DNA of 64,000 nucleotides from Amycolatopsis pittospori (GTDB lineage Bacteria; Actinomycetota; Actinomycetes; Mycobacteriales; Pseudonocardiaceae), in the NCBI RefSeq assembly GCF_013870525.1, contig NZ_JACBXD010000010.1:78041-142040 (forward strand), written 5' to 3'. The notes below the pieces were generated by a model. The model searched no databases. It was not told the origin of the DNA and saw only the letters and a program-made list of their open reading frames with translations. Below, piece after piece: positions 51,351 to 61,320 of the stretch. Both the position numbers and the translations under genes were made by a program. Within the stretch, counting starts at the first letter, position 1. Every line of letters starts with the position of its first letter.

Positions 51351-52678
51351 TGGCCACCGAAGGGCCGCTCACTGCCGCCCAGATCTACGAACAGATCACC
51401 AGCGGTGAAGGCACCGGCTCTTTGTCCGATGCCCAGCGAAGTGGTTTCAACTTGACCAAGCGACACCATGAACGTGCGCAGAGGCTCACCTCGCTCGCCC
51501 AGAAGACCATGGCTGGTTGGCAGGGAGCGTCGGGCAATGCGGCCGCCGACGCGACGAAGCCCCTGGTCGAGGCCGCGATGGACGACGCGATGCACCTGAG
51601 CATCGCCCAGAACGCCATCACCGCGCAGTTGGGCGCGTTCGGGTCGGCGAAGAACTCCGTCAAGCCGGTTCCGCCAGAGCAGCCCGCCCCGACGGCCGAG
51701 GACGTGAAGGCCCTCATGGGTGGCGGCGGCCAGTTCGGTTACTGGGACAGGGTCAAGAGTTACCAGGCCGACAGCCAGCACAACATCGACACCTTCGCGA
51801 CCTACCACTCGGCCAGCACCTCCAACGGCGATGTGCTGCCCGCCCAGTACGCGCAGCTCGTCGACCCCGGCGGCAGTGTCACACTGGACGACGGCAGCTC
51901 CGGGAAACCAGCGGCGAAGGGGTTCGGCGACGGCTCCGACGGCAGGCGCGATCCCGGCATCGCGGAGCCTTATCGCGGCACGAGTGGACCGAACGGGCCG
52001 GGAACCGGCACGCCCGGACCGGGTCAGGGCGGACCCGCCGACAGCGGCCCGCAGCCGGGCCAGGGTCCGCAGCCCGGCCAAGGCCTCCAGCCGGGTCAGC
52101 ACCTGCCGGGTCAGCAGCCGGGCTCCCACCAGCAGCCCGACGACGGGACCCGCGCGAATTCGTACACACCGCCCCAGACCACGCCGGTCGTGCCGCCGGC
52201 GGCGAACCTCGACTTCGGGCCGAACGGCCGACCGCCCACCTCCTACAACCCACCCGGCACGTTCCCGCCTGGGTACGGCCCGTTCGGCCCAGGGACCGGA
52301 GGACCAGTGACCGGCGGGCCGGGAACGGGAACAGGCGGCAGAACACCGGGCGTGACCGGAGGCGGCTTCCGAGGCGGCACACCAGGTGTCCCGGGTGGTC
52401 CCGGTGGCACGGCGGGGCAGCCCGGCATGGGTGGCCGCAGCGGCGCCGGGATGCCGGGTGAAGGCGTCGGCGGTCGTGGCGCGGCCGGTTCCGCGGGTGC
52501 CGCCGGTCGTGGCGGCGCGAACGGGATGCCGATGGCGCCTGGCGCGGGCCGCGGGAAGGGCGAGGAGGACAAGGAAAAGAGGGCTCCGTCGTACCTCCAG
52601 AACCCGGATCCGGACGAGACCTTCGGCGGCTACACCGAAAAGCCTATGCCGCCGGTGATCGGCGAGAAGAAGAGCTAG
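51350..52678 (+). CDS. PPE/WXG-type protein with long Gly/Pro-rich tail (ESX substrate candidate)
   Basis: The product has 442 residues. The first 190 residues form a PPE-like helical bundle with LTAAQIYEQITSGEG at the start and a WQG turn (GWQGASGNAA) near residue 57. The next 200 residues are low complexity (Gly, Pro, Gln), for example repeats of PGQGPQPGQ. The end APSYLQNPDPDETFGG is a conserved short tail in Pseudonocardiaceae homologues. Proteins of this type are thought to be exported by type VII secretion with help from EspG, encoded next. Confidence 0.75.
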   Translation: MATEGPLTAAQIYEQITSGEGTGSLSDAQRSGFNLTKRHHERAQRLTSLAQKTMAGWQGASGNAAADATKPLVEAAMDDAMHLSIAQNAITAQLGAFGSAKNSVKPVPPEQPAPTAEDVKALMGGGGQFGYWDRVKSYQADSQHNIDTFATYHSASTSNGDVLPAQYAQLVDPGGSVTLDDGSSGKPAAKGFGDGSDGRRDPGIAEPYRGTSGPNGPGTGTPGPGQGGPADSGPQPGQGPQPGQGLQPGQHLPGQQPGSHQQPDDGTRANSYTPPQTTPVVPPAANLDFGPNGRPPTSYNPPGTFPPGYGPFGPGTGGPVTGGPGTGTGGRTPGVTGGGFRGGTPGVPGGPGGTAGQPGMGGRSGAGMPGEGVGGRGAAGSAGAAGRGGANGMPMAPGAGRGKGEEDKEKRAPSYLQNPDPDETFGGYTEKPMPPVIGEKKS

Positions 52679-52705
52679 CACCACAGTCCCAGGGGAGGGA
52701 GACAC

Positions 52706-53458
52706 GTGGTGCTCGCGCGCCCGGTCGAGATCACGCTCGACACTTTGTTGACCGCGTTCCGTCACGCCGGCTGCGGAGATCCGCATCTGATCTTCGCGGG
52801 CGGGCTGCGCTACGTGCCGCCGTCGTCGCGCAACGGCGAGGACCGGGCCGCGTTCGAGGAGCTCGGCGGGCTCGGGTTCACCGAGGGCAAGCGGCTGACC
52901 AGCGACTTCGAGGACGTCTTGCACGTTCTCGACCGGCCGGACACCGAGTACTACGCGACGCTGCGGACGGAAGCGGAGCAGTACAGCGTGCTCGTCGCTG
53001 TGCGCGGACGCGCGGCGGTGACCGCGATCTGCGAAGGCGGCCGGGTGTGGCTGAAAGGCGTGCGGACGACAGATCGCGCGGCGGCGCTCGTGATGAACCT
53101 GCCCGAGTACCCGCCCGCGCGGTTCGCACCGTTTTCCTTGTCCCAGGACGAATTCAAGCCTGGCGCGGGGAACGAACTGTACGACGAACCCGAGTCACGA
53201 AGTCGGGAGGCGCGGCGGCTGGACGAGGTCTTCGAGCAACCGTATTTCGGCGTCGGGTTCTTCGCCGCGGCGAAGCGTTCTGACGGCGGTAGACGCACCG
53301 AGGCCGTCGACGGCCTGTCGTATCTGGACCTCGACGCCGGACGGGTGGCCATGCACGTGACCGGCTCACCCAGAAATCGGTACATCACCGTCCTGCCCGG
53401 CGAACCCACGCTGCTGGCCCAAAAGGTCGCCGCGCTGCGGGCGAGCCTCGATCACTGA
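52706..53458 (+). CDS. espG: EspG-family ESX secretion-associated protein
   Basis: The product has 250 residues from a GTG at 52706 preceded by GGGAGGG. The start LDTLLTAFRHAGCGDPHLIFAG, TLRTEAEQYSVLVAVRGRAAVTAI and the end LPGEPTLLAQKVAALRASLD are the recurring segments of EspG chaperones, which bind PE/PPE-type substrates in the cytosol and deliver them to the ESX machinery. It follows the PPE-like gene, its likely client. No EccB, EccC, EccD or mycosin gene is in the window. Its 3' end overlaps the convergent XRE regulator by 93 bp. Confidence 0.82.
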   Translation: MVLARPVEITLDTLLTAFRHAGCGDPHLIFAGGLRYVPPSSRNGEDRAAFEELGGLGFTEGKRLTSDFEDVLHVLDRPDTEYYATLRTEAEQYSVLVAVRGRAAVTAICEGGRVWLKGVRTTDRAAALVMNLPEYPPARFAPFSLSQDEFKPGAGNELYDEPESRSREARRLDEVFEQPYFGVGFFAAAKRSDGGRRTEAVDGLSYLDLDAGRVAMHVTGSPRNRYITVLPGEPTLLAQKVAALRASLDH

Positions 53459-54217
53459 CTCGATCAGCCGCACCGACCGCGCGGGATCCAGCGCCACCGC
53501 GTCCACTGTGGACTGGAGATACGGTTCGACGTCGACGGGCCGGTGCAGGATCAGCCCGTATCGCCGTCGTTCCTGGTACACCAACGACCGCGTGCCGCCG
53601 AATTCCAGCAGGACGTAGGCGCCGCCGGGATGTGCGCCGGCTGAGAAGGGAATGACCCGCAGTTCGACGTTGGTTCGCTCGGACATCGCGACGAGGTGCT
53701 GGAGCTGATTCGCCATCACCCGCGGTCCGCCGACCTGACGGCGCAGTGCCCCTTCATCGATGTAAGCGACGAACTTCTTCCGTCCCAGCATCTTCTGCCG
53801 TTCCCGCCGAGCTTCGACAGCCGCGGCGGGAAGGTCCGCGGCCCTCGCGTAAGACGGTGTTTGCAGCAGGCCGGGCAGGAGGACGGTTCCGAACTCGACG
53901 ATCTTGGTGGCCTCCTTTTCGTACTGTGCGAGGGCCTTCCGCTGAAGAGACATGTCGCCGAACCACCATGGCCCGATGTCGCGGGACAGGGCGAGCAGCG
54001 CGTCTCGCCGTTCACCGGTGATCCGGTAGACCGCGAGCAGTGCCGAAACCTCTTCGGCGGACGCCGCCCGCGCCCCGGTCTCGATCCGGCTGATCGTCGA
54101 TTGGGACCACGCCAGTCTGTCCGCCACTTCGGTGGCGGCCAGTCCGGCCGCCCTCCGCGCGTCTCGTAGTCCTTCGGCGAGCGCCCTCGCCTGAGGTGTG
54201 GGCTTCGGTTTCGGCAT
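53366..54217 (-). CDS. XRE-family regulator with DUF5753 domain
   Basis: The product has 283 residues. Residues about 8-65 form a helix-turn-helix (LAEGLRDARRAAGLAATEVADRLAWSQSTISRIETG). Residues about 85-265 are DUF5753 (VLLPGLLQTPSYARA, ERTNVELRVIPFSAGAHPG, LLEFGGTRSLVYQE). Such regulators abound in actinomycetes and usually pair with a small DUF397 gene; none is present here. The C-terminal 20 residues overlap the EspG gene on the other strand. The ATG at 54217 has no strong ribosome site. Confidence 0.87.
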   Translation of the reverse strand: MPKPKPTPQARALAEGLRDARRAAGLAATEVADRLAWSQSTISRIETGARAASAEEVSALLAVYRITGERRDALLALSRDIGPWWFGDMSLQRKALAQYEKEATKIVEFGTVLLPGLLQTPSYARAADLPAAAVEARRERQKMLGRKKFVAYIDEGALRRQVGGPRVMANQLQHLVAMSERTNVELRVIPFSAGAHPGGAYVLLEFGGTRSLVYQERRRYGLILHRPVDVEPYLQSTVDAVALDPARSVRLIESVIEARPQRGDLLGQQRGFAGQDGDVPISG

Positions 54218-54249
54218 CGCCAGCACCGTGCCCGATGCACCAAGGCAAG

Positions 54250-55050
54250 TCAGCTCCCGATATGGGCGACTTCCCGGACGGCGTCGGCGATGGCGCGGAA
54301 GTCCTTCTTCAGCAGCGCGCCATGGTTGCTCTCGACCTTCGCGCTCACCTTGATGTTCGGGTTGCGGGCGGTCACCGCGTCGAGGCCGGCACGGATCTGT
54401 TCCTGCTCGTCTCCCTTGCTGCCGAAGGAGGTTCCGGAAGCGACGACGTACCTCGTCGGCACGGTGAGACCGTCCAGCACGGGGCCCAGCTCGGCCTCCC
54501 GGGAGAGCTTGCCGAGTTCGATGTTGCTCTCGGCCTGCTGCGCGGCGGTCATTCGCGGGGCCAGACCGGTCGGGCGCAGCAGCGGCATGACCAGGTTCAG
54601 GCGTTTGAACAGTTTGCGGATCCGCTGCTCCATGGCGTCGTCGAGCCAGTCGTACGGGAACGCGCCGTCGACCAGGACAGCGCCCAAGGTGCGTTCCGGG
54701 TTCCGGGCGGCCCAGTGCGCCGCGACGACGGCGCCGTAGGACCAGCCCACGACCACGGCCCGCTCCACGCCTCGGGCTTCGAGAACGGCGTCGACGTCGC
54801 GGACGGCGACTTCGAAGGAGTAGTCCGCCGAACGCTTCGACTTGCCGCGAGCGCGCTCGTCGTAGGTGATGTGACGCCAGTCCGACCCGAGGTCGGCGAG
54901 GATCCGCCGCCAGTAGCCCTGGGTCGCGAACTGGCCGTTGAGGTAGACGACCGGGATGCCGGGGCCGCCGCTGTCGGTCACGGCCAGCGCCGTGTCGTCG
55001 ACGGAAATCATGCCGGTCCAGGGGGAAGTGGTGGTGCTGTGCTGTGTCAT
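54250..55050 (-). CDS. Alpha/beta hydrolase
   Basis: The product has 266 residues. The nucleophile elbow GWSYG near residue 102 gives the catalytic Ser; VVYLNGQFATQGYWRRIL near residue 34 forms the oxyanion region, AVLVDGAFP is the strand before the cap, and ESNHGALLKKD near the end supplies the catalytic His. The substrate is unknown. It lies 32 bp upstream of the XRE gene on the same strand, so a common transcript is likely. It has no signal peptide. Confidence 0.86.
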   Translation of the reverse strand: MTQHSTTTSPWTGMISVDDTALAVTDSGGPGIPVVYLNGQFATQGYWRRILADLGSDWRHITYDERARGKSKRSADYSFEVAVRDVDAVLEARGVERAVVVGWSYGAVVAAHWAARNPERTLGAVLVDGAFPYDWLDDAMEQRIRKLFKRLNLVMPLLRPTGLAPRMTAAQQAESNIELGKLSREAELGPVLDGLTVPTRYVVASGTSFGSKGDEQEQIRAGLDAVTARNPNIKVSAKVESNHGALLKKDFRAIADAVREVAHIGS

Positions 55051-55104
55051 GTGAGCAACTATCGAGGGCCGGTCTGACACGCTCCTGACGCTGCCCTGAC
55101 ACGA

Positions 55105-55136
55105 AAAGGCCCCCTCACGACAGCGAGGGGGCCTTT
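55105..55136. terminator. 12-bp stem terminator at the end of the nuo operon
   Basis: AAAGGCCCCCTC at 55105-55116 pairs perfectly with GAGGGGGCCTTT at 55125-55136 around an 8-nt loop, with flanking A and T stretches on either side. It lies 12 bp beyond the nuoN stop and can work in both directions. Confidence 0.88.
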
Positions 55137-55148
55137 CGTACGAAAGGA

Positions 55149-56714
55149 CTACTTCAGCGCGAAACCGCCGGAGGCCGCCCAGTCGAGGGCGAACGCCGGG
55201 ATCAGCCCGAGCACCAGCGTGACGATGACGCCGAGCGTGATCGCGGTGGTGGTGAACGCGCCGGGCACGGTGACGGTCGGGCCGTCGGGCGCCGGTTCGG
55301 AGAAGTACATCAGCACGATCACCCGCAGGTAGAAGAACGCGGCGACGGCGCTGAACACCAGCGCGATGACGACCAGCGGCGCCATCCCGTCGGACAGGGC
55401 CGCCGAGAAGACCACGAACTTGCCGACGAAACCACTGGTCAGCGGGATACCTGCCAGTGCGAGCAGCAGGAAGGTGAACACCGCGGCCAGTACCGGCGAC
55501 CGTTTCGCGAGCCCCGCCCAGGCGGACAGGTGCGTCGCCTCGCCGTTCGAGTCCCGCACCAGCGAGACGACGCCGAACGCGGCGAGCGTGGTGAAGCCGT
55601 AGGCCAGCAGATAGAACAGCGTGCTCGAAAGGCCTTCCTCGGTCATCGCGATCGCACCCACGAGCAGGAAACCGGCGTGCGCGATGGACGAGTAGGCGAT
55701 CATGCGTTTGACGTCGGTCTGGGTGAGGCCCAGCACCGCGCCGATCAGCATCGAGATGATCGCGACGCCCCAGAGGACCCCGCGCCATTCCCAGCTGGTC
55801 GATTCGAACGCCACCGAGAACACCCGCAGGATCCCGCCGAACGCGGCGACCTTGGTGCAGGCGCCCATGAACGCGGTGACCGGCGTCGGCGCGCCCTGGT
55901 AGACGTCCGGGGTCCAGGTGTGGAACGGGCCGACCGAACCCTTGAACAGCAGGCCGACGGCGAGCAGTCCGAGCCCGGCGAACAGCAGCGTGTCCGAGCG
56001 GTCCGAACCGGCGGCGGCGTTCGCGATGTCCGACAACTTCACGGAGTTCGCGTAGCCGTAGAGCAGCGCGAGACCGTAGAGGAAGAACGCCGACGAGAAC
56101 GCGCCGAGCAGGAAGTACTTGACCGCGGATTCCTGCGAGAGCAGGCGACGACGTCGTGCCAGGCCGCACATCAGGTACAGCGGCAGGCTCAGCACCTCGA
56201 GGGCGATGAACATGGTCAGCAGGTCGTTGGCCGCGACGAACGACATCATGCCGCCGAGCGCGAACAGCGTCAGCGGGAAGACCTCGGTCTGCATACCGGT
56301 GGTGCCGACCTGCGCGCGGTCCTGCAGCGTGCCGGGCCGGATACCGGCCTGCGCGACGAACGCGCCGCCGGGTTCGACCGAGCGGTCCGCGATCAGCAGC
56401 ACCGCGCCCAGTGCCAGCGCCAGCAGCGTGCCCCAGAGGAACAGCGACGGCCGGTCGACGGCGATCGCGCCGCTGAAGGTCGTGACGCCGCTCTTCGGTG
56501 CGGTCGAACTGGCGTACCAGACCAGGAAGACACCCGCCGCCCCGATCCCGAGCAGGGACAGGAAGACCTGCGACGGCCACCGCATGTGCTTGGGCAGGAA
56601 GGCTTCGAACAGCACGCTGACGCATGCCGCTCCGAGGATGATCAGGATCGGCGTGACGGCGAAGTAGTCGATCGACGGCAACTCGACCGCCGGCGCCTGA
56701 GTCAAGAAGAGCAC
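55149..56714 (-). CDS. nuoN: NADH-quinone oxidoreductase subunit N
   Basis: The product has 521 residues and about 14 membrane helices. It is an antiporter-like proton-pumping subunit of complex I. TDVKRMIAYSSIAHAGFLLVGAIA near residue 300 is the conserved Lys-bearing helix, and FHTWTPDVYQGAPTPVTAF near residue 245 is the family signature. It is the last gene of the operon, two bases after nuoM. Length is slightly above the E. coli protein. Confidence 0.95.
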   Translation of the reverse strand: MLFLTQAPAVELPSIDYFAVTPILIILGAACVSVLFEAFLPKHMRWPSQVFLSLLGIGAAGVFLVWYASSTAPKSGVTTFSGAIAVDRPSLFLWGTLLALALGAVLLIADRSVEPGGAFVAQAGIRPGTLQDRAQVGTTGMQTEVFPLTLFALGGMMSFVAANDLLTMFIALEVLSLPLYLMCGLARRRRLLSQESAVKYFLLGAFSSAFFLYGLALLYGYANSVKLSDIANAAAGSDRSDTLLFAGLGLLAVGLLFKGSVGPFHTWTPDVYQGAPTPVTAFMGACTKVAAFGGILRVFSVAFESTSWEWRGVLWGVAIISMLIGAVLGLTQTDVKRMIAYSSIAHAGFLLVGAIAMTEEGLSSTLFYLLAYGFTTLAAFGVVSLVRDSNGEATHLSAWAGLAKRSPVLAAVFTFLLLALAGIPLTSGFVGKFVVFSAALSDGMAPLVVIALVFSAVAAFFYLRVIVLMYFSEPAPDGPTVTVPGAFTTTAITLGVIVTLVLGLIPAFALDWAASGGFALK

Positions 56715-56716
56715 TG

Positions 56717-58267
56717 TTACTTGCCTCCCTGTACGGACGACATCGTCGCCTGCACCGACGGGGTGATCGTGTCGAGCACCGGCTTGGGATAGAACCCGAG
56801 CGCGATGATCAGCACGACCATCGGCGCCAGGATCGCGATCTCCTTGCCGCCGAGGTCCTTGATGGCCTTGGTGGCGCCCAGTTCGGGCGCGATGGCCGTG
56901 CCCGGGCCTCCGCCGGCGCCCATGAGGGCGTCACCGCGGACGGGGCCCTGCATGACGCGCTGGTAGAGCCAGAGCACGTACGCCGCGGCCAGCACCATGC
57001 CGACCGTCGCGATGATCGTGTACACCGGGTAGTCCACAAAGGACCCCAGCAGCACCAGGAACTCACTGATGAAGGAGTTCGTGCCGGGCAGGGACAAAGT
57101 GGACAGACCGGCGATGAGCAGCATGCCGCCCAGCAGCGGGGTCACCTTCGCCATGCCGCCGTAGTCGGAGATCTTGGTGGACCCGCCGCGCATGACGATC
57201 AGGCCGACCACCACGATCAGCATGCCGGTGGCGAGGCTGTGGTTGAGCATGTACGACACCGAGCCGACCATCGCCTGCTCGTTGAAGGTGAAGATGCCCA
57301 GCGCGATGAAGCCGAAGTGGGCGATCGACACATAGGCGATGAACCGTTTCATGTCGCGCTGCCCGGCCGCGAGGATCGATCCATAAAGGACACCCGCGAC
57401 GGCGAGCACCAGCACGAACGGTGCGAGTTCCTTGCTGGCCTCCGGGAACATCGGGAGGCAGTAGCGCAGGAACCCGAACGTGCCGACCTTGTCCAGCACG
57501 CCGACCAGCAGTACCGCGACGCCGATGGGCGCCTGGCCCGCGGCGTCCGGCAGCCAGGTGTGGAACGGCACCAGCGGGGCCTTGATCGCGAAGGCGAGGA
57601 AGAACCCGAGGAACAGCCAGATCTGTGTGCCCGTCGGAGCGTCGCGGACGACCGTGACCAGCGTTTCCCAGTCGAAGGTGCCCTTGCCGAGTTCGTCCGA
57701 CGCCATCGAGTACGCCCCGATGGCCGAAGCCAGCATGATCAGGCCGCCGAGGAACGAGTACAGGAAGAACTTGACCGCCGCGTACTGCCGGTTCGCGCCG
57801 CCGTAGCCGCCGATCAGGAAGTACATCGGGATCAGCATGATCTCGAACAGCACGTAGAACAGGAAGACGTCGGTCGCGGCGAACACCGCGATGGTCAGCG
57901 CTTCCTGCACCAGGATCAGCGAGAGGAACCCGCCCGCCGAGCGCCCGGCCGGGAGCTTGTCGGTCAGGCCCAGCGCGCCGACCACGATCGGCACCAGCAG
58001 CCCGATGACCGCGATCATCACCAGCGCGATGCCGTCGATGCCGAACGAGATGTGGATGCCGAAGTTCGGGATCCAGTCCATCGAGGACTTCTGCTGGATC
58101 CGGTCCCCCGTCGGCGAATAGCTCGCCCACAGCGGGATCACCAGCAGGAACGTCAGGATGGAAACCGCGAGCGCGGTGAGCGTCGCCAGCCTGTCGTTCT
58201 TCTTCATCCCCGCGACGACCGCGGCGCCGACCAGCGGCAGCAGGATGGTTGCGAGTAGCCAGGTCAT
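56717..58267 (-). CDS. nuoM: NADH-quinone oxidoreductase subunit M
   Basis: The product has 516 residues and about 14 membrane helices. VPFHTWLPDAAGQAPIGVAVLLVGVLDKVGTFGFLRY near residue 230 and QRDMKRFIAYVSIAHFGFIALGIF near residue 300 are the antiporter-subunit hallmarks; the helix Lys residues form the proton channel. It pumps protons in the membrane arm of complex I. The ATG shares one base with the nuoL stop. Confidence 0.96.
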   Translation of the reverse strand: MTWLLATILLPLVGAAVVAGMKKNDRLATLTALAVSILTFLLVIPLWASYSPTGDRIQQKSSMDWIPNFGIHISFGIDGIALVMIAVIGLLVPIVVGALGLTDKLPAGRSAGGFLSLILVQEALTIAVFAATDVFLFYVLFEIMLIPMYFLIGGYGGANRQYAAVKFFLYSFLGGLIMLASAIGAYSMASDELGKGTFDWETLVTVVRDAPTGTQIWLFLGFFLAFAIKAPLVPFHTWLPDAAGQAPIGVAVLLVGVLDKVGTFGFLRYCLPMFPEASKELAPFVLVLAVAGVLYGSILAAGQRDMKRFIAYVSIAHFGFIALGIFTFNEQAMVGSVSYMLNHSLATGMLIVVVGLIVMRGGSTKISDYGGMAKVTPLLGGMLLIAGLSTLSLPGTNSFISEFLVLLGSFVDYPVYTIIATVGMVLAAAYVLWLYQRVMQGPVRGDALMGAGGGPGTAIAPELGATKAIKDLGGKEIAILAPMVVLIIALGFYPKPVLDTITPSVQATMSSVQGGK

Positions 58268-60165
58268 CAGGAGAACCTCACCAGCAGGAGTGCCGCCAGA
58301 AGCAGGAATGTGCCGCCCAGCATGGACAGTGCGTACGAGCGGACGAAGCCGGTCTGCAGGCGGCGCAGGCGCCCGGATCCGCCGCCGAGCCCGGCGGCGA
58401 GGCCGTTGACCGCGCCGTCGACCCCGCGGTTGTCCACGTAGACCAGGGCGCGGGCGAGCCAGGTGCCCGGGCGGGCGACCAGCGTCTCGTTCAGGGTGTT
58501 GCCGTAGAGGTCGTTGCGCGCGGCCTTGACCACGGCGGAGACCCGCTCGGGGCGTTCCACCGGAACGTCCTTACGACCGACGAAGAGCCACGCGGCCGCC
58601 GCACCCAGCACCGAGAGCGCCACGGTGAGGATCGGGACCAGCGCGTGCGGGATGACGCTGTGGCCACCCTCCTCCAGCGGTCCGACCACCGGCGAGAGCC
58701 ATTCGGCGAACCGGTCGCCGAGGGCGAAGAACGCACCGGCACCGATCGAGCCGATCGCCAGGATGATCATCGGCCACTTCATCACCGCGGGAGATTCGTG
58801 CGGGTGGAAGTCGCGGCCGTCGCTGCTCTTGATCTCCTTCCAGCGTTCCTTGCCGAAGAAGGTCATCACCATCAGGCGCGTCATGTAGAACGCGGTGAGC
58901 CCGGCGCCGAGCAGTGCCGCGCCGCCCATCACCCAGCCGCGCCAACCGCCCTGGGACAGCGCCGCTTCGATGATCGCGTCCTTGGTGAAGAAGCCGGAAA
59001 GCGGCGGGATGCCGATCAGGGCCAGGTAGCCGAGGGCGAAGGTCCAGAAGGTGACCGGCAGGTGCTTGCGCAGCCCGCCGAACTTCCGCATGTCGACCTC
59101 GTCGTTCATGGCGTGCATGACCGAACCGGCCCCGAGGAACAGCCCGGCCTTGAAGAAACCGTGCGCGACCAGGTGCATGATGCCCAGCGCGTACGCGATC
59201 GGCCCGAGGCCGACGGCGAGCATCATGTACCCGATCTGGCTGACCGTGGAGTACGCCAGCACCTTCTTGATGTCGTCGTACGCGCAGCCGATGATGCACC
59301 CGATCAGCAGCGTGACCGTACCGACGAGGGTGACGATCAGCCTGCCGTCCGGGGTGGCGTTGAAGATCTCGTGCGCGCGGGCGACCAGGTAGACGCCGGC
59401 GGTGACCATCGTCGCCGCGTGGATGAGCGCCGAAACCGGGGTCGGGCCTTCCATCGCGTCCGGGAGCCAGGCCTGCAGCGGGAACTGGCCGGACTTACCG
59501 CAGGCACCCAGCAGCAGGAGGATCGCGATGGCGGTGATGGCGCCGGTCGGGATCTTGTCGATCGCGCCGAAGACTTCGGCGTAGCCGGTGCTCCCGACGT
59601 ACTTGAACATCAGGAAGATCGCCAGCGCGAGCCCGACGTCACCGACGCGGTTCATCAGGAACGCCTTCTTCGCCGCGGTGGCCGCGGACGGGCGGTCCTG
59701 GTACCAGCCGATGAGCAGGTACGACGCGAGGCCGACACCTTCCCAGCCGAGGTACAGCGTCACGAAGCTGTTGCCCAGCACCAGGATCAGCATCGAGGCG
59801 ACGAACAGGTTGAGGTACGCGAAGAACCTCGACCGATCGCGGTCCTCGGCCATGTAGCCGATCGAGTAGAAGTGGATCAGCATGCCGACACCGGTGATCA
59901 GCAGGACGAACGTCAGCGAAAGCGCGTCGATCCGAAGCCCGAAGTCGACCTGCAGCGCCGAGACCGGGATCCACGAGAACAGCTTGACGTCCGCGATGTT
60001 CTTCGTGTCGGCCGTGAAGAACAGGATCAGGCCGTAGACGAAGGACAGTGACACGGTCGCACTGCCGAGGATGTGTCCCCAGGGACGAGCGCGTTTACCG
60101 GCCAGCAGGAGAACAAGGGCGCCGAGGGCGGGAAAGGCCACCAGCAGCCACGATGATGCGGTCAC
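58267..60165 (-). CDS. nuoL: NADH-quinone oxidoreductase subunit L
   Basis: The product has 632 residues. It is the largest antiporter-like subunit, ending in the long lateral helix that braces the membrane arm. [22 protein letters not shown] near residue 130, [34 protein letters not shown] near residue 235 and [23 protein letters not shown] near residue 300 are diagnostic. It starts 13 bp after nuoK. Confidence 0.97.
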   Translation of the reverse strand: MTASSWLLVAFPALGALVLLLAGKRARPWGHILGSATVSLSFVYGLILFFTADTKNIADVKLFSWIPVSALQVDFGLRIDALSLTFVLLITGVGMLIHFYSIGYMAEDRDRSRFFAYLNLFVASMLILVLGNSFVTLYLGWEGVGLASYLLIGWYQDRPSAATAAKKAFLMNRVGDVGLALAIFLMFKYVGSTGYAEVFGAIDKIPTGAITAIAILLLLGACGKSGQFPLQAWLPDAMEGPTPVSALIHAATMVTAGVYLVARAHEIFNATPDGRLIVTLVGTVTLLIGCIIGCAYDDIKKVLAYSTVSQIGYMMLAVGLGPIAYALGIMHLVAHGFFKAGLFLGAGSVMHAMNDEVDMRKFGGLRKHLPVTFWTFALGYLALIGIPPLSGFFTKDAIIEAALSQGGWRGWVMGGAALLGAGLTAFYMTRLMVMTFFGKERWKEIKSSDGRDFHPHESPAVMKWPMIILAIGSIGAGAFFALGDRFAEWLSPVVGPLEEGGHSVIPHALVPILTVALSVLGAAAAWLFVGRKDVPVERPERVSAVVKAARNDLYGNTLNETLVARPGTWLARALVYVDNRGVDGAVNGLAAGLGGGSGRLRRLQTGFVRSYALSMLGGTFLLLAALLLVRFS

Positions 60166-60178
60166 TCTCGGTGCTCCC

Positions 60179-60478
60179 TCAGTACTTCAGCAGGTTGGTG
60201 TCGTCGACCGAGGCCGAGCGCCGGGTGCGGAAGATCGCCATGATGATCGCGAGCCCCACCACGACCTCCGCGGCGGCGACGACCATCACGAAGAACGCCA
60301 TCACCTGGCCGTCGAGCCCGCCGTTGATCCGGGCGAACGTGACCAGGGACAGGTTCGCCGCGTTCAGCATCAGCTCGATGCACATGAACACGACGATCGC
60401 GTTGCGGCGCACCAGCACCCCGACCGCGCCGATGGTGAACAGCAGCGCGGACAGGAGCAGGTAGTACGTCGGGGTCAT
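60179..60478 (-). CDS. nuoK: NADH-quinone oxidoreductase subunit K
   Basis: The product has 99 residues and three membrane helices. [16 protein letters not shown] near residue 31 carries the conserved Glu of helix 2, and [17 protein letters not shown] near residue 68 carries the second Glu; both belong to the proton path of complex I. The ATG overlaps the nuoJ stop. Length is normal. Confidence 0.97.
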   Translation of the reverse strand: MTPTYYLLLSALLFTIGAVGVLVRRNAIVVFMCIELMLNAANLSLVTFARINGGLDGQVMAFFVMVVAAAEVVVGLAIIMAIFRTRRSASVDDTNLLKY

Positions 60479-61320
60479 TCCTCGTCCCCTTCTTTCTTAC
60501 CTACGAGCGCGTGGGCGTCCGGGCCCGGTTCCGTGCCGGCGACCTGCTTGCGCTCGTTTTCCAGCCGTGAGGCCGAAGTGGACTCGATGATGTCCGAAAG
60601 CGACTCCGGGGCGATCGAGCCGTCCGGCAGCAGCGCCGGGGTGGCGATCGAGTTGGCGGTCGCGAAGACACCCGGGCCGGGCAGCGGCGAAGGCCTGTCG
60701 TGCTTTCCGGTGAACCGGTCGACGACGAGTTCCTTCTGCGACTTCTTGCCGCCCTTGGCGTGCCGGTCGGTGAAGGCGAGCACCATCGCGCCGAGCGCGG
60801 CGGTGATGAGCAGCGCCGAGGTGAGCTCGAACGGGAACAGGTACTTCGTGAAGATGAGCCGTCCCAGGCCGCCGGGGCCACCGCCGTCGACGTTCGCCGG
60901 GTCGAGCGGCATCGCCGGGGTGACGTTGGCCAGCGAGCGGGCGAGGCCCGCCGCGAGCAGCCCGCCGACGCCGATGCCGAGCAGGGTCGCCATGACCCGC
61001 TGTCCACGCAGGACTTCGACGACCGAGTCGGAACTCTCCCGGCCGACCATCATCAGCACGAACAGGAACAGCATCATGATCGCGCCGGTGTAGACGATGA
61101 TCTGCGTGAAGCCGAGGAACGGCGCCTGCTGGATCATGTACAGCGCGCCGAGGCACAGCATCGTGAGCACCAGCCACAGCGCCGAGTGCACGGCGTTGCG
61201 GGAGAAGATCATGCCGAGACCGCCGAGCAGCGCGAGCGGGCCGAGCACCCAGAACGCGATGGTCTCGCCGGTGGTGATCCCGGCCGAAACGTCGGTCTGG
61301 GCGAGGAAAGCCGTGATCAC
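60475..61320 (-). CDS. nuoJ: NADH-quinone oxidoreductase subunit J
   Basis: The product has 281 residues from the GTG at 61320, which overlaps the nuoI stop. Five membrane helices occupy the first 190 residues, with [24 protein letters not shown] near residue 70, the helix that couples to quinone chemistry. The last 90 residues form a hydrophilic tail ([18 protein letters not shown]) that E. coli NuoJ lacks but actinobacterial homologues often carry. Confidence 0.94.
   Translation of the reverse strand: MITAFLAQTDVSAGITTGETIAFWVLGPLALLGGLGMIFSRNAVHSALWLVLTMLCLGALYMIQQAPFLGFTQIIVYTGAIMMLFLFVLMMVGRESSDSVVEVLRGQRVMATLLGIGVGGLLAAGLARSLANVTPAMPLDPANVDGGGPGGLGRLIFTKYLFPFELTSALLITAALGAMVLAFTDRHAKGGKKSQKELVVDRFTGKHDRPSPLPGPGVFATANSIATPALLPDGSIAPESLSDIIESTSASRLENERKQVAGTEPGPDAHALVGKKEGDEE

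Noticed and set aside
52010..52560. Gly/Pro-rich short repeats considered as a tandem-repeat array or mobile element
   Set aside because: They are in frame within the PPE-like gene and simply encode its low-complexity tail.
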